The notes under the pieces: generated by a model
What the model saw: only the letters and a program-made list of their open reading frames with translations
The model's database searches: none
What the model was told of the DNA's origin: nothing
Shown: in pieces, positions 36,782-46,346 of the stretch
Layout: every line of letters begins with the position of its first letter
Numbering within the stretch: the stretch's first letter is position 1
Assembly (NCBI RefSeq): GCF_000430705.1
Contig: NZ_AUMN01000015.1
Coordinates: 1-64,000 of the forward strand
Length of the DNA: 64,000 bases
Reading direction: 5' to 3'
Origin: Arthrobacter castelli DSM 16402
Lineage (GTDB): Bacteria > Actinomycetota > Actinomycetes > Actinomycetales > Micrococcaceae
Translations under genes and position numbers: made by a program

Positions 36782-37646
36782 TTGGCTGGCCGAGCCCATG
36801 TTGTACGGATTCATGACGCGGGCATTGATCGTCACCATCGCCGCTGCCCTGGTCTGCTCTGTGCTGTCCTGCTGGCTGATCCTGATGGGGTGGTCGCTGA
36901 TGGGCGACGCCGTCTCCCATGCCGTGCTGCCCGGCGTCGCACTGGCTTACATCGCCGGCGTCCCCTTCTCCTTCGGCGCCTTTGTTTTCGGAGCAGGCGC
37001 CGTCGCCCTGATCGGCGTCATCCGCTCCACCACCAATCTCAAGTCCGACACGGTGATTGGGGTCGTCTTCACCACGTTGTTCGCTGTCGGACTGGCGATC
37101 ATTTCCAAGACTCCCAGCCAGACCGACCTGTCCCACATCCTCTTCGGCAACGTTCTGGGGGTCACTGACGGCGAGTTCGTCCAGGTACTGGTACTGGGTG
37201 TGATCACTCTGGCCGCCGTGCTGTTCAAACGCCGGGACCTGACTCTCTTCGCATTTGACCGGACCCACGCCCATGCGCTCGGGCTGAACACGCACTGGCT
37301 GTCCACTCTGCTGCTCGGGCTGCTGGCGCTGACCGTTGTCGTCGCTCTGCAGGCAGTGGGTATCATTCTGGTGGTGGCTATGTTGATAACTCCCGGCGCG
37401 ACGGCATTCCTGCTCACCCGCCGGTTCCCAGTGATGCTGACCGCAGCAGCGGGTATCTCGGTGCTGACCGCCGTCGTCGGTATTTACGCCAGCTACTACT
37501 GGGATGCCTCCACCGGCGCATCGGTGGTGCTGGCGCAGTCCGCGGTGTTCACTCTGGCCTACGTATTCGCTCCCCGACGGGGCATAATCGCCCGGGCTCG
37601 TGTCCGCCACGCCCACCGGCCGGCTGCTGCAGGAGCAGTCCAATGA
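36768..37646 (+). CDS. mntC: Metal ABC transporter permease, 292 aa
   Basis: Cluster-9 permease with about eight transmembrane helices. The MGWSLMGDAVSHAVLPGVALAY segment and the FDRTHAHALGLNTHWLS coupling loop match MntC/SitD-type proteins. A C-terminal basic tail (RRGIIARARVRHAHRP) faces the cytoplasm. It overlaps the ATPase gene upstream and the regulator gene downstream (4 bases), so the whole operon is translationally coupled. Confidence 0.9.
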   Translation: MELLNWLAEPMLYGFMTRALIVTIAAALVCSVLSCWLILMGWSLMGDAVSHAVLPGVALAYIAGVPFSFGAFVFGAGAVALIGVIRSTTNLKSDTVIGVVFTTLFAVGLAIISKTPSQTDLSHILFGNVLGVTDGEFVQVLVLGVITLAAVLFKRRDLTLFAFDRTHAHALGLNTHWLSTLLLGLLALTVVVALQAVGIILVVAMLITPGATAFLLTRRFPVMLTAAAGISVLTAVVGIYASYYWDASTGASVVLAQSAVFTLAYVFAPRRGIIARARVRHAHRPAAAGAVQ

Positions 37647-38398
37647 GCCCGACGAGCCAACCCAGTGGTCCCGGCGCCCCCGGCAGTCCCGGCAGTCCCG
37701 GCAGCGACTCCACCACCGTGCAGGACTATGTGAAAGTCATCTACTCGGCCACCGAGTGGCAGGATAAACCCGTCACCATGTCTGCCCTGGCCGCGCGGTT
37801 GCAGGTTGCCAACTCCTCTGTCACGGAGATGGTGCGGAAACTCGTTGGCCTCGGGTTGGCGCGTCATGAACCGTACAGCCCCGTGGAACTGACGCCGTCA
37901 GGGTTGCGCCTGGCCTTGTCGATGGTCCGGCGCCACCGGCTGCTGGAGACCTATCTGGTGTGGGAGCTCGGGTACGGCTGGGACGAAGTCCACGACGAGG
38001 CCGAACTGCTCGAACACACAGTCTCCGATATGCTGATCGAGCGGATGTCACAGCGGCTCGGCCACCCGGTGCGGGACCCCCACGGCGACCCGATTCCTGC
38101 CGCGGACGGGACCGTCCAGCAACCCGACGCGCATCTCATTGGATTACTCGACGACGGCCACCGCGGCACGGTCGCACGCATCAGTGATGCCAATCCGGAC
38201 CTGCTGCGATATCTGGACTCCGAACAGCTGAAGCTCGACACTGCAGTTGAAGTGGTGGGGCACAAGCCGTTTGGCGGCGCGCTGACGGTGCGGGTCGGGT
38301 CGGATCCGGGGCGGGAAATCGACCTGGGCGACGAATCGGCCGCTGCCGTGTGGGTCAGCACCGTGGGCAGCCACCCGGGGTGCAATCTGGAACAGTAA
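37643..38398 (+). CDS. mntR: DtxR/MntR-family metal-dependent regulator, 251 aa
   Basis: A full-length DtxR-type repressor. A Gly/Pro/Ser-rich leader (residues 1-25, GPGAPGSPGSPGSD) is followed by winged HTH (YVKVIYSATEWQDKP, then VTMSALAARLQVANSSVTEMVRKLVGLG), the dimerisation and metal domain (RRHRLLETYLVWELGYGWDEVHDEAELLEHTVSD, with its His/Glu ligands) and a C-terminal SH3-like/FeoA domain (about 165-245). Being last in the transporter operon, it most likely represses it with Mn2+ as co-repressor through the palindrome at 35081. Confidence 0.85.
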   Translation: MSPTSQPSGPGAPGSPGSPGSDSTTVQDYVKVIYSATEWQDKPVTMSALAARLQVANSSVTEMVRKLVGLGLARHEPYSPVELTPSGLRLALSMVRRHRLLETYLVWELGYGWDEVHDEAELLEHTVSDMLIERMSQRLGHPVRDPHGDPIPAADGTVQQPDAHLIGLLDDGHRGTVARISDANPDLLRYLDSEQLKLDTAVEVVGHKPFGGALTVRVGSDPGREIDLGDESAAAVWVSTVGSHPGCNLEQ

Positions 38399-38456
38399 GG
38401 ACGACGGCGGCACCGCACGGTGACCGCGAACGGCCTCGGTCAGGAACGGAGATACG

Positions 38457-39554
38457 ATGGCGACCATCGGTATTGAGGAAGAGTACCTGTTGCTCGACCC
38501 GGCATCCCTCAATCCGGCCATGGTCAGTGCCGACGTCTCGGGCTTTCTCCATGGCACAGACCAGGTGCGCGACGAAGACGTGCAACGCGAAATGCTCAGT
38601 TGCCAGCTCGAAACTTCGACGCCGGTGTGCAACACGCTGGATGAGGCCGAAGAAGCCCTGCGCCGCTTCCGCAAGGAACTGTCTGCGGCCGCTATCAAGG
38701 CCGGGGCACGCGCATCGAGTTCTTCGACCGCCCCGCGTACCGAACGCGGCAATCCGGAACTCACCGACAAGCAGCGGTATTACGACCTGAAGGAAGACGC
38801 GCAGGAGATCGTCACCGACCAGTATGTCAACGGGCTGCATGTGCATGTCAGCATCCCGGACCGCGAAACGGGCGTACTGGCGATGAACCGGATCCGGCCC
38901 TGGCTGCCGGTCCTCATCGCGATGAGCGCCAACTCACCGTTATGGCATGACCACGATACCGGTTTCGCCAGCTGGCGCAGCATCCATTTCCGCCGCTGGC
39001 CGCTGCAGGGTTGTCCCCCGGAGTTCGCTGATGCAGCGGACTATGACCGCAGGGTCCGGCGCATGGTGGGCATCGGGTCAATCATCGATACCGGTCTGGT
39101 GACCTGGCTGGCGCGGCTGTCGGAGACTTACCCCACCATTGAAGTGCGGGCCGCTGATTCGCAATTGGAAGTCCGGGACACCATGGTGCTTGCGGGAGTT
39201 ATCCGTGCGTTGATTGTCACGGCAGTCGACGAAGTCCAGACGCACCAGCCCTGCGGGAGCGTGGAACCCGAGCTGCTGGAAGGGGCAGTGTGGCACTCGG
39301 CACGTTACGGCCTGAGCGGCAACCTCGTGCTGGTCCGCGAGGGCACCCTGCAGCCGGCCCGGATGGTGGTCGAGTCCCTGCTCGAGCACATCGGTCCGGC
39401 CCTGGACGAATCCGGAGACGCGCATACTGTTAAGTCCGGCGTCGAGCGGCTCTTCGCCTCGGGAACGGGATCAGTGCGCCAGCTTGAGGCGATGAACCGG
39501 GGAGGTTTGCCGGCGCTGCTGGACCTCTATACGACGTCGCTCACCGTTGATTAA
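38457..39554 (+). CDS. ybdK: YbdK-type carboxylate-amine ligase (glutamate-cysteine ligase 2), 365 aa
   Basis: Starts TIGIEEEYLLLDP, the hallmark of the GCS2/YbdK family, and continues with QLETSTPVCNTLDEA, GLHVHVSIPDRETGVLAMNRIRPWLP and IEVRAADSQLEVRDT. These are nucleotide and metal-binding segments of the glutamine-synthetase-like fold. YbdK has weak gamma-glutamylcysteine synthetase activity; in mycothiol producers its true role is unclear. GGAG precedes the ATG. It is 58 bases after the metal regulator and may be read through from that operon. Confidence 0.88.
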   Translation: MATIGIEEEYLLLDPASLNPAMVSADVSGFLHGTDQVRDEDVQREMLSCQLETSTPVCNTLDEAEEALRRFRKELSAAAIKAGARASSSSTAPRTERGNPELTDKQRYYDLKEDAQEIVTDQYVNGLHVHVSIPDRETGVLAMNRIRPWLPVLIAMSANSPLWHDHDTGFASWRSIHFRRWPLQGCPPEFADAADYDRRVRRMVGIGSIIDTGLVTWLARLSETYPTIEVRAADSQLEVRDTMVLAGVIRALIVTAVDEVQTHQPCGSVEPELLEGAVWHSARYGLSGNLVLVREGTLQPARMVVESLLEHIGPALDESGDAHTVKSGVERLFASGTGSVRQLEAMNRGGLPALLDLYTTSLTVD

Positions 39555-39607
39555 CTCCAAGCACTCCCCCGACAACAGGAACCAACGAACGGCAGCCAGA
39601 CGATGGG

Positions 39608-39817
39608 TCAATCAGGGCTTCGTTTAGCCAGCCCGACCATGAGCAGGGGCAGTCCGATGAGCAGCGGAACCAGAGGCAAAAGCGTGAGGGTGCCACCGAT
39701 CACGGCCACCCACATCATAAAGCCGAACGTTCCGACCACAAGCACCAGCCCGGTCAGCGCCATCCCGTTGCCCTTACGGGGCGGCTTATGCGTCCACGCA
39801 CCCATCCGGCGGCCCAT
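39608..39817 (-). CDS. Small membrane protein, 69 aa
   Basis: Two hydrophobic segments (about residues 19-39 and 41-62) after a basic start (GRRMGAWTHKPPRKG) and before a short KRSPD tail. No family is recognised. It points towards the end of ybdK. A second methionine (M19) is a possible start but would remove the basic n-region. Confidence 0.5.
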   Translation of the reverse strand: MGRRMGAWTHKPPRKGNGMALTGLVLVVGTFGFMMWVAVIGGTLTLLPLVPLLIGLPLLMVGLAKRSPD

Positions 39818-39941
39818 GAGCCCAGCTTAGTCCCCGCGCGGGGCTCAGCGCCCTTCTGGCGGCGGGCCTGACACGGCAAACGCCCCGGTCCGAAAACCGG
39901 GGCGTCGTCTGCGCAGTGACTTGATTGCCACCGCGAATCTG

Positions 39942-40309
39942 TGGAGATGGGGGGAATTGAACCCCCGTCCGATGTCGTGTTGTCAGGCCTTCTCCGGGCG
40001 CAGTTTGCTTCGGATTTTCTCGGCCCCAGCCATCTTGCAAACGAGTGGCTGATCCGGGCCCAGCCGTCTGAATGTCCCGGCAACCTCAACGGCGAAGGGT
40101 TGCCGGCAGTGGCTCTCTAATCGACGCCAGACACCGGGGCGAGAGCGAACCCGGGCTGACGGACTACTCCGGCTGCTTAGGCAGCGAGAGCGAAGTCAGT
40201 GCGCTTAGAATTGGCACTTATTATTTTGCAGAGAGCGTTTACGAGATAACTCTGCGTCCTCGGCCCGCTTCTCCTGTCGCGACTACCATCGTCGAAACCT
40301 GTCATCCCC
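39942..40309 (-). ncRNA. ssrA: Transfer-messenger RNA (tmRNA)
   Basis: About 368 bases. The 5' end GGGGATG pairs with CATCTCC near the 3' end to form the acceptor stem, a GGTTTCGAC D-like segment follows, and the T-arm GGGGGTTCAATTCCCCC is present. The tag reading frame lies at 40215-40177 and encodes ANSKRTDFALAA and stop, the actinobacterial form ending in the ALAA degradation signal. CCA is not encoded. tmRNA rescues stalled ribosomes together with SmpB, whose gene lies 466 bases upstream on the same strand. Confidence 0.96.
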
Positions 40310-40402
40310 ATATTGAATTACCAAACCGCCGGCCCCGAGGGCTTGCCGTCATCGACCGGACATCCAGCATAACGCATTAGCGCCGGGAATGATTCCAGCG
40401 GC

Positions 40403-40765
40403 TTAGAAACCGATTCCGAGAATCACGACCTGTGCCTGCCATGCCAGCACAATGAGGAACGAGGCTGCGGTGATGAATATTCCAACGATGGCCAGGGTCA
40501 CTGTCCCCGCCTGCCTGCGCCGCAGCCCCCATATGAACATCAGCGCGTTGATGACCACCAGCACCGGTGAAACAAACACGAGCCACCCGGCCAGCATCAC
40601 GTAGAAGAGGAAGAAGAACGGAAACAGCACCATCAACGCCGCCGGCAGCACGGCCAGCAGGATGATCCAGTCGATGACCGCCGTCGCAATGACCCACCAG
40701 GGGCGGCGGTACCGGACCTCTTCCTCCTCGGGTTCGGACTGCTCGTCCCAGAAAATATCCGTCAC
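40403..40765 (-). CDS. Membrane protein, 120 aa
   Basis: Acidic N-terminus (DEQSEPEEEEV) and three hydrophobic segments: about residues 24-58, long enough for two helices (VIDWIILLAVLPAALMVLF, FFFLFYVMLAGWLVF), and two more to the end separated by LRRRQAG. No family is recognised. It lies 9 bases after smpB and before tmRNA, so it is probably co-transcribed with smpB. Confidence 0.65.
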   Translation of the reverse strand: MTDIFWDEQSEPEEEEVRYRRPWWVIATAVIDWIILLAVLPAALMVLFPFFFLFYVMLAGWLVFVSPVLVVINALMFIWGLRRRQAGTVTLAIVGIFITAASFLIVLAWQAQVVILGIGF

Positions 40766-40774
40766 GAAAGCCGG

Positions 40775-41245
40775 TCAGCCCAGGTTCCTCTGGCGCATGG
40801 CGCGCTGTGCCTCGCGCTTGTCCTGGGCCTCTTTGAGCGCGTGCCGCTTATCGTAATCCCTCTTGCCCTTGGCAACCGCGACCTCAACTTTGGCCCGTCC
40901 GTCCGAAAAGTAGAGCTGCAGCGGCACGATGGTGAACCCTGATTCGCGGGTCTTCACCGCGATCTTCTCGATTTCGCTGCGGTGCAGCAGCAGCTTGCGA
41001 CGCCGGCGGGCACTGTGGTTGGTCCAGGACCCGTTGAGGTACTCGGGAATGTAGACCCGTTCGAGCCACAACTCGTCGTCCGTCAGGGTGGCAAACCCTT
41101 CGGCCAATGAGGCACGGCCTTCACGCAACGACTTCACCTCAGTACCCATCAGGACGATGCCTGCCTCATACGTGTCGAGGATGTTGTAGTTATGCCGGGC
41201 CTTTCGGTTGGTGGCCACCACCTTCCGGCCACTTTCTTTGGGCAC
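40775..41245 (-). CDS. smpB: SsrA-binding protein SmpB, 156 aa
   Basis: The tmRNA partner in trans-translation. It shows the OB-fold core [43 protein letters not shown], the [27 protein letters not shown] segment and the C-terminal basic tail [22 protein letters not shown] that folds into the mRNA channel. Full length. It follows the FtsEX-M23 genes on the same strand, an arrangement common in actinobacteria. Confidence 0.96.
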   Translation of the reverse strand: MPKESGRKVVATNRKARHNYNILDTYEAGIVLMGTEVKSLREGRASLAEGFATLTDDELWLERVYIPEYLNGSWTNHSARRRRKLLLHRSEIEKIAVKTRESGFTIVPLQLYFSDGRAKVEVAVAKGKRDYDKRHALKEAQDKREAQRAMRQRNLG

Positions 41246-41397
41246 GGCGAATCTCCTTAGAAACGATGACTGTGTATCCAGTCTACGGCACCGAACCCGG
41301 CCATCGTCGGCCTTGGCCGGCGGGCGGCTGCAACACCGCCTGCGCTACAACACTGGGCGGACCGCTGCACCATCGACCCCGCTGCGACACTGTGCTG

Positions 41398-41431
41398 GCT
41401 ACAGCACCGACTGCCCCGCTACAGCACCGAC
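41398..41431. repeat. Two copies of a 14-base repeat
   Basis: GCTACAGCACCGAC at 41398-41411 and 41418-41431, straddling the 3' end of the M23 gene. Related CTACAACAC/GCGACACTG motifs precede it from about 41340. It may have arisen by slippage; no function seen. Confidence 0.6.
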
Positions 41432-42852
41432 AGCGGGTTCACCGCGTCACCGTTGAGGACCGTCTCAAAATGCAGGTGGCATCCGGTGGAATTGCCGGTG
41501 TTGCCGGCGTAGGCGATGAGTTCACCCTTCGACACCCGCTGGCCGGGCGAAACCACTGAACGCTGCAGATGATAGTAGATGGTGCTTAATGCGTCCCCGT
41601 TGACGACGCCGTGAGTGAGCACCACCCTGTTGCCGCCGGAGGGAATCGCCGAATCGGCGTACCAGACCTTGCCATCGGCAGGCGCATACACCGGGACGCC
41701 ACAAGGAGTGCCGAAATCCAGGCCCGTGTGCATGTAACCGCCCCGGCCCATGAAGTCGATTGTCCCTGCCGGCGTCTTCCGCCAGCCAAAGCCTGAGGTC
41801 ATCGAGATACCGGAACCCACCGGCAGCCGCAGCCCAAAACCGGAGTCCGACGACGACGGCGGCGCCTGCGCCGGTGCCGGGCGGCTCTGGGCCTCGGCCT
41901 GGGCCTGCCGGCGGGCTTCGGCCTGCTTGCGCAACCGCTCCTGCTTGCGCTCCCAAGCCAGCCGCTGCTGGCGCTGCTTCTCGGCGATATCATCCTGCAC
42001 CTGCTGGCGCTCTTTCTCGATCCGGCTCAGCTTCGCCTTGACCTTGGGCTTCTTCGCCTTTAGTTGCTCAGACAGCTCACTGGTCTGGGCAATCAGTTTG
42101 TCGACTTTTTCCTTCTCGGCGGCGGCCTTGTCCCGGGCATCCTTTTCGCGGACCAACGCCGCTTCGGCCTTCTTCTTCAGACTCTTGATTTCCGCTTCGA
42201 CGTCGGCCAGCCGCGCCCGCGTGTTTACTCTGGTGGCGTGTTGTTGGGACAACCGGTCCAGCACAGCGTTCTGGCTGCGCAGTGCCTGGCCTGCCATTCC
42301 AATAGAGTCGGCAAGGTTTCCGCCTTCAGAGCTGAAGAACAGGCTCAGGTTCGATGGCATGCCTCCGTTTTTGTACGCCGCCGTCGCGATCTGGCCAATC
42401 AGTTGTTCGGTCTTGGCCATTTCGGCCTTGTCCAGTTTCAGCTTCTCGTTGATTTTCGCCTTGGTCTGCTCGGCCAGTTCCACCCGCGCAGTCAGCTCTT
42501 CGACTTCGCGGGCCGCTTCTGCCACGCTCGCCTGCGCCTTGGCCAACCGCTTCTTCGCTCCCGGAAGCTTCTCCTTGTGTTCCTTCAGCTGCGCCAGCGT
42601 CTCCACGATGTCGGCGTCCAAATGCGCCAGGTTTTCCTGCACCTGGTCGATGCGCTGTTCCAGCTGCGCCTTGTGGTCCTTCATATCGTCGAGCTGGTCC
42701 GCCCCTGCGGGCAGGCCATTGAGCAGCCCGAGGGCCAGCACGGCTGCCGCGGCCGTGCTGACTGCAGCGGTGCCGTACAGCCGCACCCTGCCGGAGGGCA
42801 GATGCAGCCGGCCGGTTGGTCCGTGCTCAGAAGGATCTTTCTGGTTGAACAT
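41419..42852 (-). CDS. Murein hydrolase activator/M23 peptidase with coiled coil (EnvC-like), 477 aa
   Basis: Signal or anchor helix near residues 28-48, then a long coiled coil (about residues 55-310: DDMKDHKAQLEQRIDQVQENL... and a second EKVDKLIAQTSELSEQLK segment), and a C-terminal LytM/M23 domain with HTGLDFGTPCGVPVYAPADG and HLHFETV. The metal ligands (H, D, HxH) appear intact, so unlike E. coli EnvC it may itself cut peptidoglycan. It directly follows ftsX (4-base gap), so FtsEX very likely controls it at the division site. Mycobacteria use the NlpC/P60 enzyme RipC instead. Confidence 0.88.
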   Translation of the reverse strand: MFNQKDPSEHGPTGRLHLPSGRVRLYGTAAVSTAAAAVLALGLLNGLPAGADQLDDMKDHKAQLEQRIDQVQENLAHLDADIVETLAQLKEHKEKLPGAKKRLAKAQASVAEAAREVEELTARVELAEQTKAKINEKLKLDKAEMAKTEQLIGQIATAAYKNGGMPSNLSLFFSSEGGNLADSIGMAGQALRSQNAVLDRLSQQHATRVNTRARLADVEAEIKSLKKKAEAALVREKDARDKAAAEKEKVDKLIAQTSELSEQLKAKKPKVKAKLSRIEKERQQVQDDIAEKQRQQRLAWERKQERLRKQAEARRQAQAEAQSRPAPAQAPPSSSDSGFGLRLPVGSGISMTSGFGWRKTPAGTIDFMGRGGYMHTGLDFGTPCGVPVYAPADGKVWYADSAIPSGGNRVVLTHGVVNGDALSTIYYHLQRSVVSPGQRVSKGELIAYAGNTGNSTGCHLHFETVLNGDAVNPLSVL

Positions 42853-42856
42853 CGCC

Positions 42857-43774
42857 TCAGACTTTCAAGTAACGGCGCAGGGTCAGCAGGGAGGAAACGC
42901 CGGCCAGCACCACGCCGAGCAATACCAAGCCGGGCGCGAGCAGCACGGCTTGTGTGGAAGAGATAAAGGCCGTATTCGGATACTCGGTCGCCAGCCACTC
43001 ACCAATGAAGAAATGGGACACTGCCCACAGGGTGCCGGAAGCCAGCACCGCCCCGATGACGGCGGCAATCACCCCTTCGAGCACAAAGGGCAGCTGGATC
43101 ACAGTTTTCGAGGCCCCGACCAAACGCATAATTCCGGTCTCCCGCCGTCGGCTGAAGGCCGACAGCCGGATGGTGGTGGCGATCAGCAGCACCGCGCAGA
43201 CAATCATCACCACCGCGATCCCGATGGCCACCAGCGAGGCCACGTTCATCACCGAGAACACCTGCTCCAGCAATTCACGCTGATCAATCACCACATCGAC
43301 ACCGGGGACGGAAGAGAAGATCTCGTTGATCACTTCGTATTTCTCCGGGTTTTCCAAGTTCACCCGGAAGGATTCCGGAAGCTGTCCGGCGGTGACGGAA
43401 TCCACGATCGGCGAATTGGCGAACTGATCCTTGAAGTGACCGAGTGCTTCCTGCTGCGATTCGTGGATCGGCTCCCCTGCGATGTACGGATCAACCGACG
43501 GCGATGCCAGCAGGTCCCTGATGTTCTGCCGCTGCTGGTCGGTGACCGGCCCGGCCGCACAGCTGGGTGAGGCGGAGCTGTCCACGCACAGGAAGATCGC
43601 AACCTGGACCTTGTCGTACCAGAACCCCTTCATCTGGGAGATTTGCATTTGCAGCAGGCCCGCCGCTCCGACGAACGTTAACGACACGAACGTCACCAGG
43701 ATGACGGATACCAGCATGGACAGGTTGCGGCGCAGCCCGGAGCCGATTTCAGAGAGTATGAAGGCCAGCCTCAC
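42857..43774 (-). CDS. ftsX: Cell division protein FtsX, 305 aa
   Basis: Permease-like protein with four transmembrane helices: one near residues 20-42, a large extracellular domain (about 45-175, containing paired Cys residues in [14 protein letters not shown]), then three helices at the C-terminus. The motif [34 protein letters not shown] is characteristic. It couples FtsE ATPase activity to extracellular peptidoglycan hydrolases. It overlaps ftsE by four bases. Confidence 0.93.
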   Translation of the reverse strand: MRLAFILSEIGSGLRRNLSMLVSVILVTFVSLTFVGAAGLLQMQISQMKGFWYDKVQVAIFLCVDSSASPSCAAGPVTDQQRQNIRDLLASPSVDPYIAGEPIHESQQEALGHFKDQFANSPIVDSVTAGQLPESFRVNLENPEKYEVINEIFSSVPGVDVVIDQRELLEQVFSVMNVASLVAIGIAVVMIVCAVLLIATTIRLSAFSRRRETGIMRLVGASKTVIQLPFVLEGVIAAVIGAVLASGTLWAVSHFFIGEWLATEYPNTAFISSTQAVLLAPGLVLLGVVLAGVSSLLTLRRYLKV

Positions 43775-44472
43775 AGCACTGCCTCGCCGGCGCCGGCATA
43801 GATCCCCTGCACATCGTCGCGCACCACCACACCCTCGGAGAGTTCAATGACGCGCTTGCGCATTTCGTCCACGATGCCGTCGTCGTGGGTGGCCATCACC
43901 ACGGTGGTGCCATTCTGGTTGATCCGGTCGAGCACCTTCATGATGCCCTGGGAGGTGGTCGGATCCAGATTTCCGGTGGGCTCGTCGGCCAGCAAAATAC
44001 CGGGCTTATTGACGACGGCGCGGGCGATGGCCACACGTTGTTGCTCTCCGCCGGACAGTTCGTGCGGCATCCGGTGGTCTTTGCCTTCCAATCCGACGGT
44101 CCTCAGCACCTCGGGGACCGTTTCGCGGATGATGGCCCGCTTCCTGCCGATGACTTGCATGGCGAAGGCGACGTTGGCGAAGACAGTCTTGTTGGGCAGC
44201 AGCCGGAAATCCTGGAATACGACGCCGATGCCCCGACGCAGCTTGGGCACGCGCCAGTTGGGGATGTTCGCTACGTTCCGGCCCGCCACATAGACCGCCC
44301 CCCGGGTGGCCCGGTCTTCTTTCAACACCAAGCGGATAAAAGTGGATTTACCGGATCCCGACGGCCCCACCAGGAAGACGAAGTCGCCGCGATCCACTTC
44401 CAGGTTCACCGAGTCCAGGGCAGGACGCGATTTCCGGTCGTACACCTTGGTGACATTGTCGAATCGGATCAT
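43771..44472 (-). CDS. ftsE: Cell division ATP-binding protein FtsE, 233 aa
   Basis: MacB/LolD-type ABC ATPase: Walker [11 protein letters not shown]-loop [13 protein letters not shown], signature LSGGEQQRV, Walker B ILLADEP and H-loop MATHDDG. The start ATG 44472 gives the family opening [11 protein letters not shown]; the frame is open upstream but without conservation. It forms a complex with FtsX in the membrane. First gene of ftsE-ftsX-M23-smpB. Confidence 0.93.
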   Translation of the reverse strand: MIRFDNVTKVYDRKSRPALDSVNLEVDRGDFVFLVGPSGSGKSTFIRLVLKEDRATRGAVYVAGRNVANIPNWRVPKLRRGIGVVFQDFRLLPNKTVFANVAFAMQVIGRKRAIIRETVPEVLRTVGLEGKDHRMPHELSGGEQQRVAIARAVVNKPGILLADEPTGNLDPTTSQGIMKVLDRINQNGTTVVMATHDDGIVDEMRKRVIELSEGVVVRDDVQGIYAGAGEAVL

Positions 44473-44666
44473 GGCTGCTTTTTGGGCCCACTTCATGCCG
44501 GTGCGGGGCCACGGTTCGGGGGAAGAAACCACCGGCTCCTCGACTATAGACACGCCGGTTGCCAGTTAAGACACAACCGGCGCCGGTGTGTCGGCCCCTG
44601 AACAGCGGCGGCCAACCACGCGGGCAGCGGGCTTAAGGCGCGTACGGACGGCCGCCGGCAGCCGGA

Positions 44667-45782
44667 TTACTCGGTGACGCCGCGCTGTTCCGCGCGCCAG
44701 CGGATCCCCGAATCAATGAAGCCGTCGATCTCGCCGTCGAGCACGGACGATGTATTGCCCACTTCGTAGTTAGTGCGCAGATCCTTGACCATTTGATAAG
44801 GGTGCAGCACGTAGGAACGCATCTGGTCACCCCACGAGGCCTTCACATCGCCCGCAATCGCCTTTTTCTCCGCGTCTTCTTCTTCCTGCTTGAGCAGCAG
44901 CAGCCGTGATTGCAGCACCCGCATCGCCGCGGCCCGGTTCTGGATTTGCGACTTCTCGTTCTGCATGGAGACGACGACGCCGGTGGGCAAGTGGGTCAAC
45001 CTCACCGCCGAGTCGGTGGTGTTCACCGACTGCCCGCCCGGGCCGGATGAGCGGAAGACATCGATTCGGATGTCGTTTTCGGGAATTTCGATATGGTCGG
45101 TGGGCACGATCAGCGGCACCACCTCCACGGCTGCGAATGAAGTCTGCCGGCGGCCCTGGTTATCAAACGGGCTGAGCCTCACCAACCTGTGGGTGCCTGC
45201 CTCCACCGAAAGTGTGCCGAATGCGTAGGGCGCTTTCACCTCGAAGGTGGCCGATTTTAGGCCGGCTTCCTCCGCGTAGGACGTGTCGAGGACCTGGACC
45301 GGGTAGCCGCGGCGTTCGGCCCACCGCGTGTACATCCGCAGCAGCATTTCGGCGAAATCGGCGGCGTCCACTCCCCCGGCGCCCGACCGGATGGACACCA
45401 CGGCTTCGCGCTCGTCGTAGGGCCCGGACAGCAGGGTCACGACTTCCAGGTCATCGAGCGATTTCCGCAGTGACTTGAGTTCCTGCGCCGCTTCGTTCAG
45501 CGAGTCCGGGTCGCCTTCGGAGTGGGCCAGTTCCACCAGCGTTTCCATGTCGTCGATCCGCTGCTGCAGATTGTTGAGCCGGTCGAGCTCGCTTTGGCGA
45601 TGCGACAACCTGGAAGTGACATATTGTGCCTGCTCCTGGTCGTCCCAAAGGCCCGGGGCGGCGGCCCGCTCACTGAGGTCGGCGACATCGGTCTTGAGGC
45701 CCTCCACATCAGAGACCTGTTCGATGGAAGCGAATTTGGCGCGGAGCGCGCGGATTTCTGCGGGAAAGTCGATCTCAGCCAT
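44667..45782 (-). CDS. prfB: Peptide chain release factor 2, 371 aa
   Basis: Recognises UGA and UAA stops. The peptidyl-hydrolysis motif GGQ is at residues 249-251 and the stop-codon tripeptide SPF is in [12 protein letters not shown]. It is encoded in a single frame, without the programmed +1 frameshift found in E. coli and many other bacteria; the frame begins [17 protein letters not shown] and continues uninterrupted through the region where the shift would be. Placement upstream of ftsE is conserved in actinobacteria. Confidence 0.96.
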   Translation of the reverse strand: MAEIDFPAEIRALRAKFASIEQVSDVEGLKTDVADLSERAAAPGLWDDQEQAQYVTSRLSHRQSELDRLNNLQQRIDDMETLVELAHSEGDPDSLNEAAQELKSLRKSLDDLEVVTLLSGPYDEREAVVSIRSGAGGVDAADFAEMLLRMYTRWAERRGYPVQVLDTSYAEEAGLKSATFEVKAPYAFGTLSVEAGTHRLVRLSPFDNQGRRQTSFAAVEVVPLIVPTDHIEIPENDIRIDVFRSSGPGGQSVNTTDSAVRLTHLPTGVVVSMQNEKSQIQNRAAAMRVLQSRLLLLKQEEEDAEKKAIAGDVKASWGDQMRSYVLHPYQMVKDLRTNYEVGNTSSVLDGEIDGFIDSGIRWRAEQRGVTE

Positions 45783-45860
45783 GGTCTTCCAAGACTACGT
45801 CATCACCGCTGCGTGCTTTCAACGGGAGTCGACACCATGGGCTGTCCGGGGCCGCCGTTT

Positions 45861-46346
45861 TCACTGTTGCAGCTGCGATCTCGCATCACTGACCACCGAA
45901 ATGGGGATCCCCTCCGGGACGAAGATGTTGACAACCGGCGGATGCACTACTGCGCTGAGCACCACGTGGGCCGTCCTGTTGTCGGTGGTGCCAGTGGCCG
46001 GGTCGACGCGCAGGGAATGGAATTGTCCCGATGCCGCCGTCCTGTTGAGGTAGGAAGCGACAGCATCGGCGACTGCCCCGTCGCTTAACACCGTCACTGG
46101 GGCGGAGCCGGACCTTTCAACCTGGCCAAGGGAGAACGTGTCCGCCGCCGCCACAGCGGCGCTGTCCGCCACGGAAAGCAGGCGCTTGTGTTCGATGTAT
46201 ACAGCGGAAACGGCCATTACAACCGTGACTACGAGCAAGGACAACAAGACGTAGCCGATGATCAGCACCATCACTTGCCCGTCGTCGTTCCGCCAGCGGG
46301 CCCCGGCCTGCCGGATCATCCGTTTGAGAGCATCAGGCAATTTCAT
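45861..46346 (-). CDS. Tad pilus-associated pseudopilin-like protein (TadG/TadE-like), 161 aa
   Basis: A short basic start, DDGQVMVL then a single hydrophobic helix (about residues 27-48), the class of N-terminal anchor seen in TadE/TadG minor pilins (Flp-type). The remaining soluble part contains the DSAAVAAADTFSLGQ motif typical of TadG-like proteins. It lacks the von Willebrand domain of long TadG. Last gene of the Tad operon, overlapping its predecessor by four bases. Confidence 0.78.
   Translation of the reverse strand: MKLPDALKRMIRQAGARWRNDDGQVMVLIIGYVLLSLLVVTVVMAVSAVYIEHKRLLSVADSAAVAAADTFSLGQVERSGSAPVTVLSDGAVADAVASYLNRTAASGQFHSLRVDPATGTTDNRTAHVVLSAVVHPPVVNIFVPEGIPISVVSDARSQLQQ

Noticed and set aside
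41750-43570. 606-codon plus-strand frame opposite M23 and ftsX
   Set aside because: Ser/Ala/Cys-rich shadow translation without motifs; the minus-strand genes are certain.
44667-45782. Programmed frameshift in prfB
   Set aside because: The whole protein is read in one frame and no internal TGA with a CUU slippery site is present, as is usual in actinobacteria.
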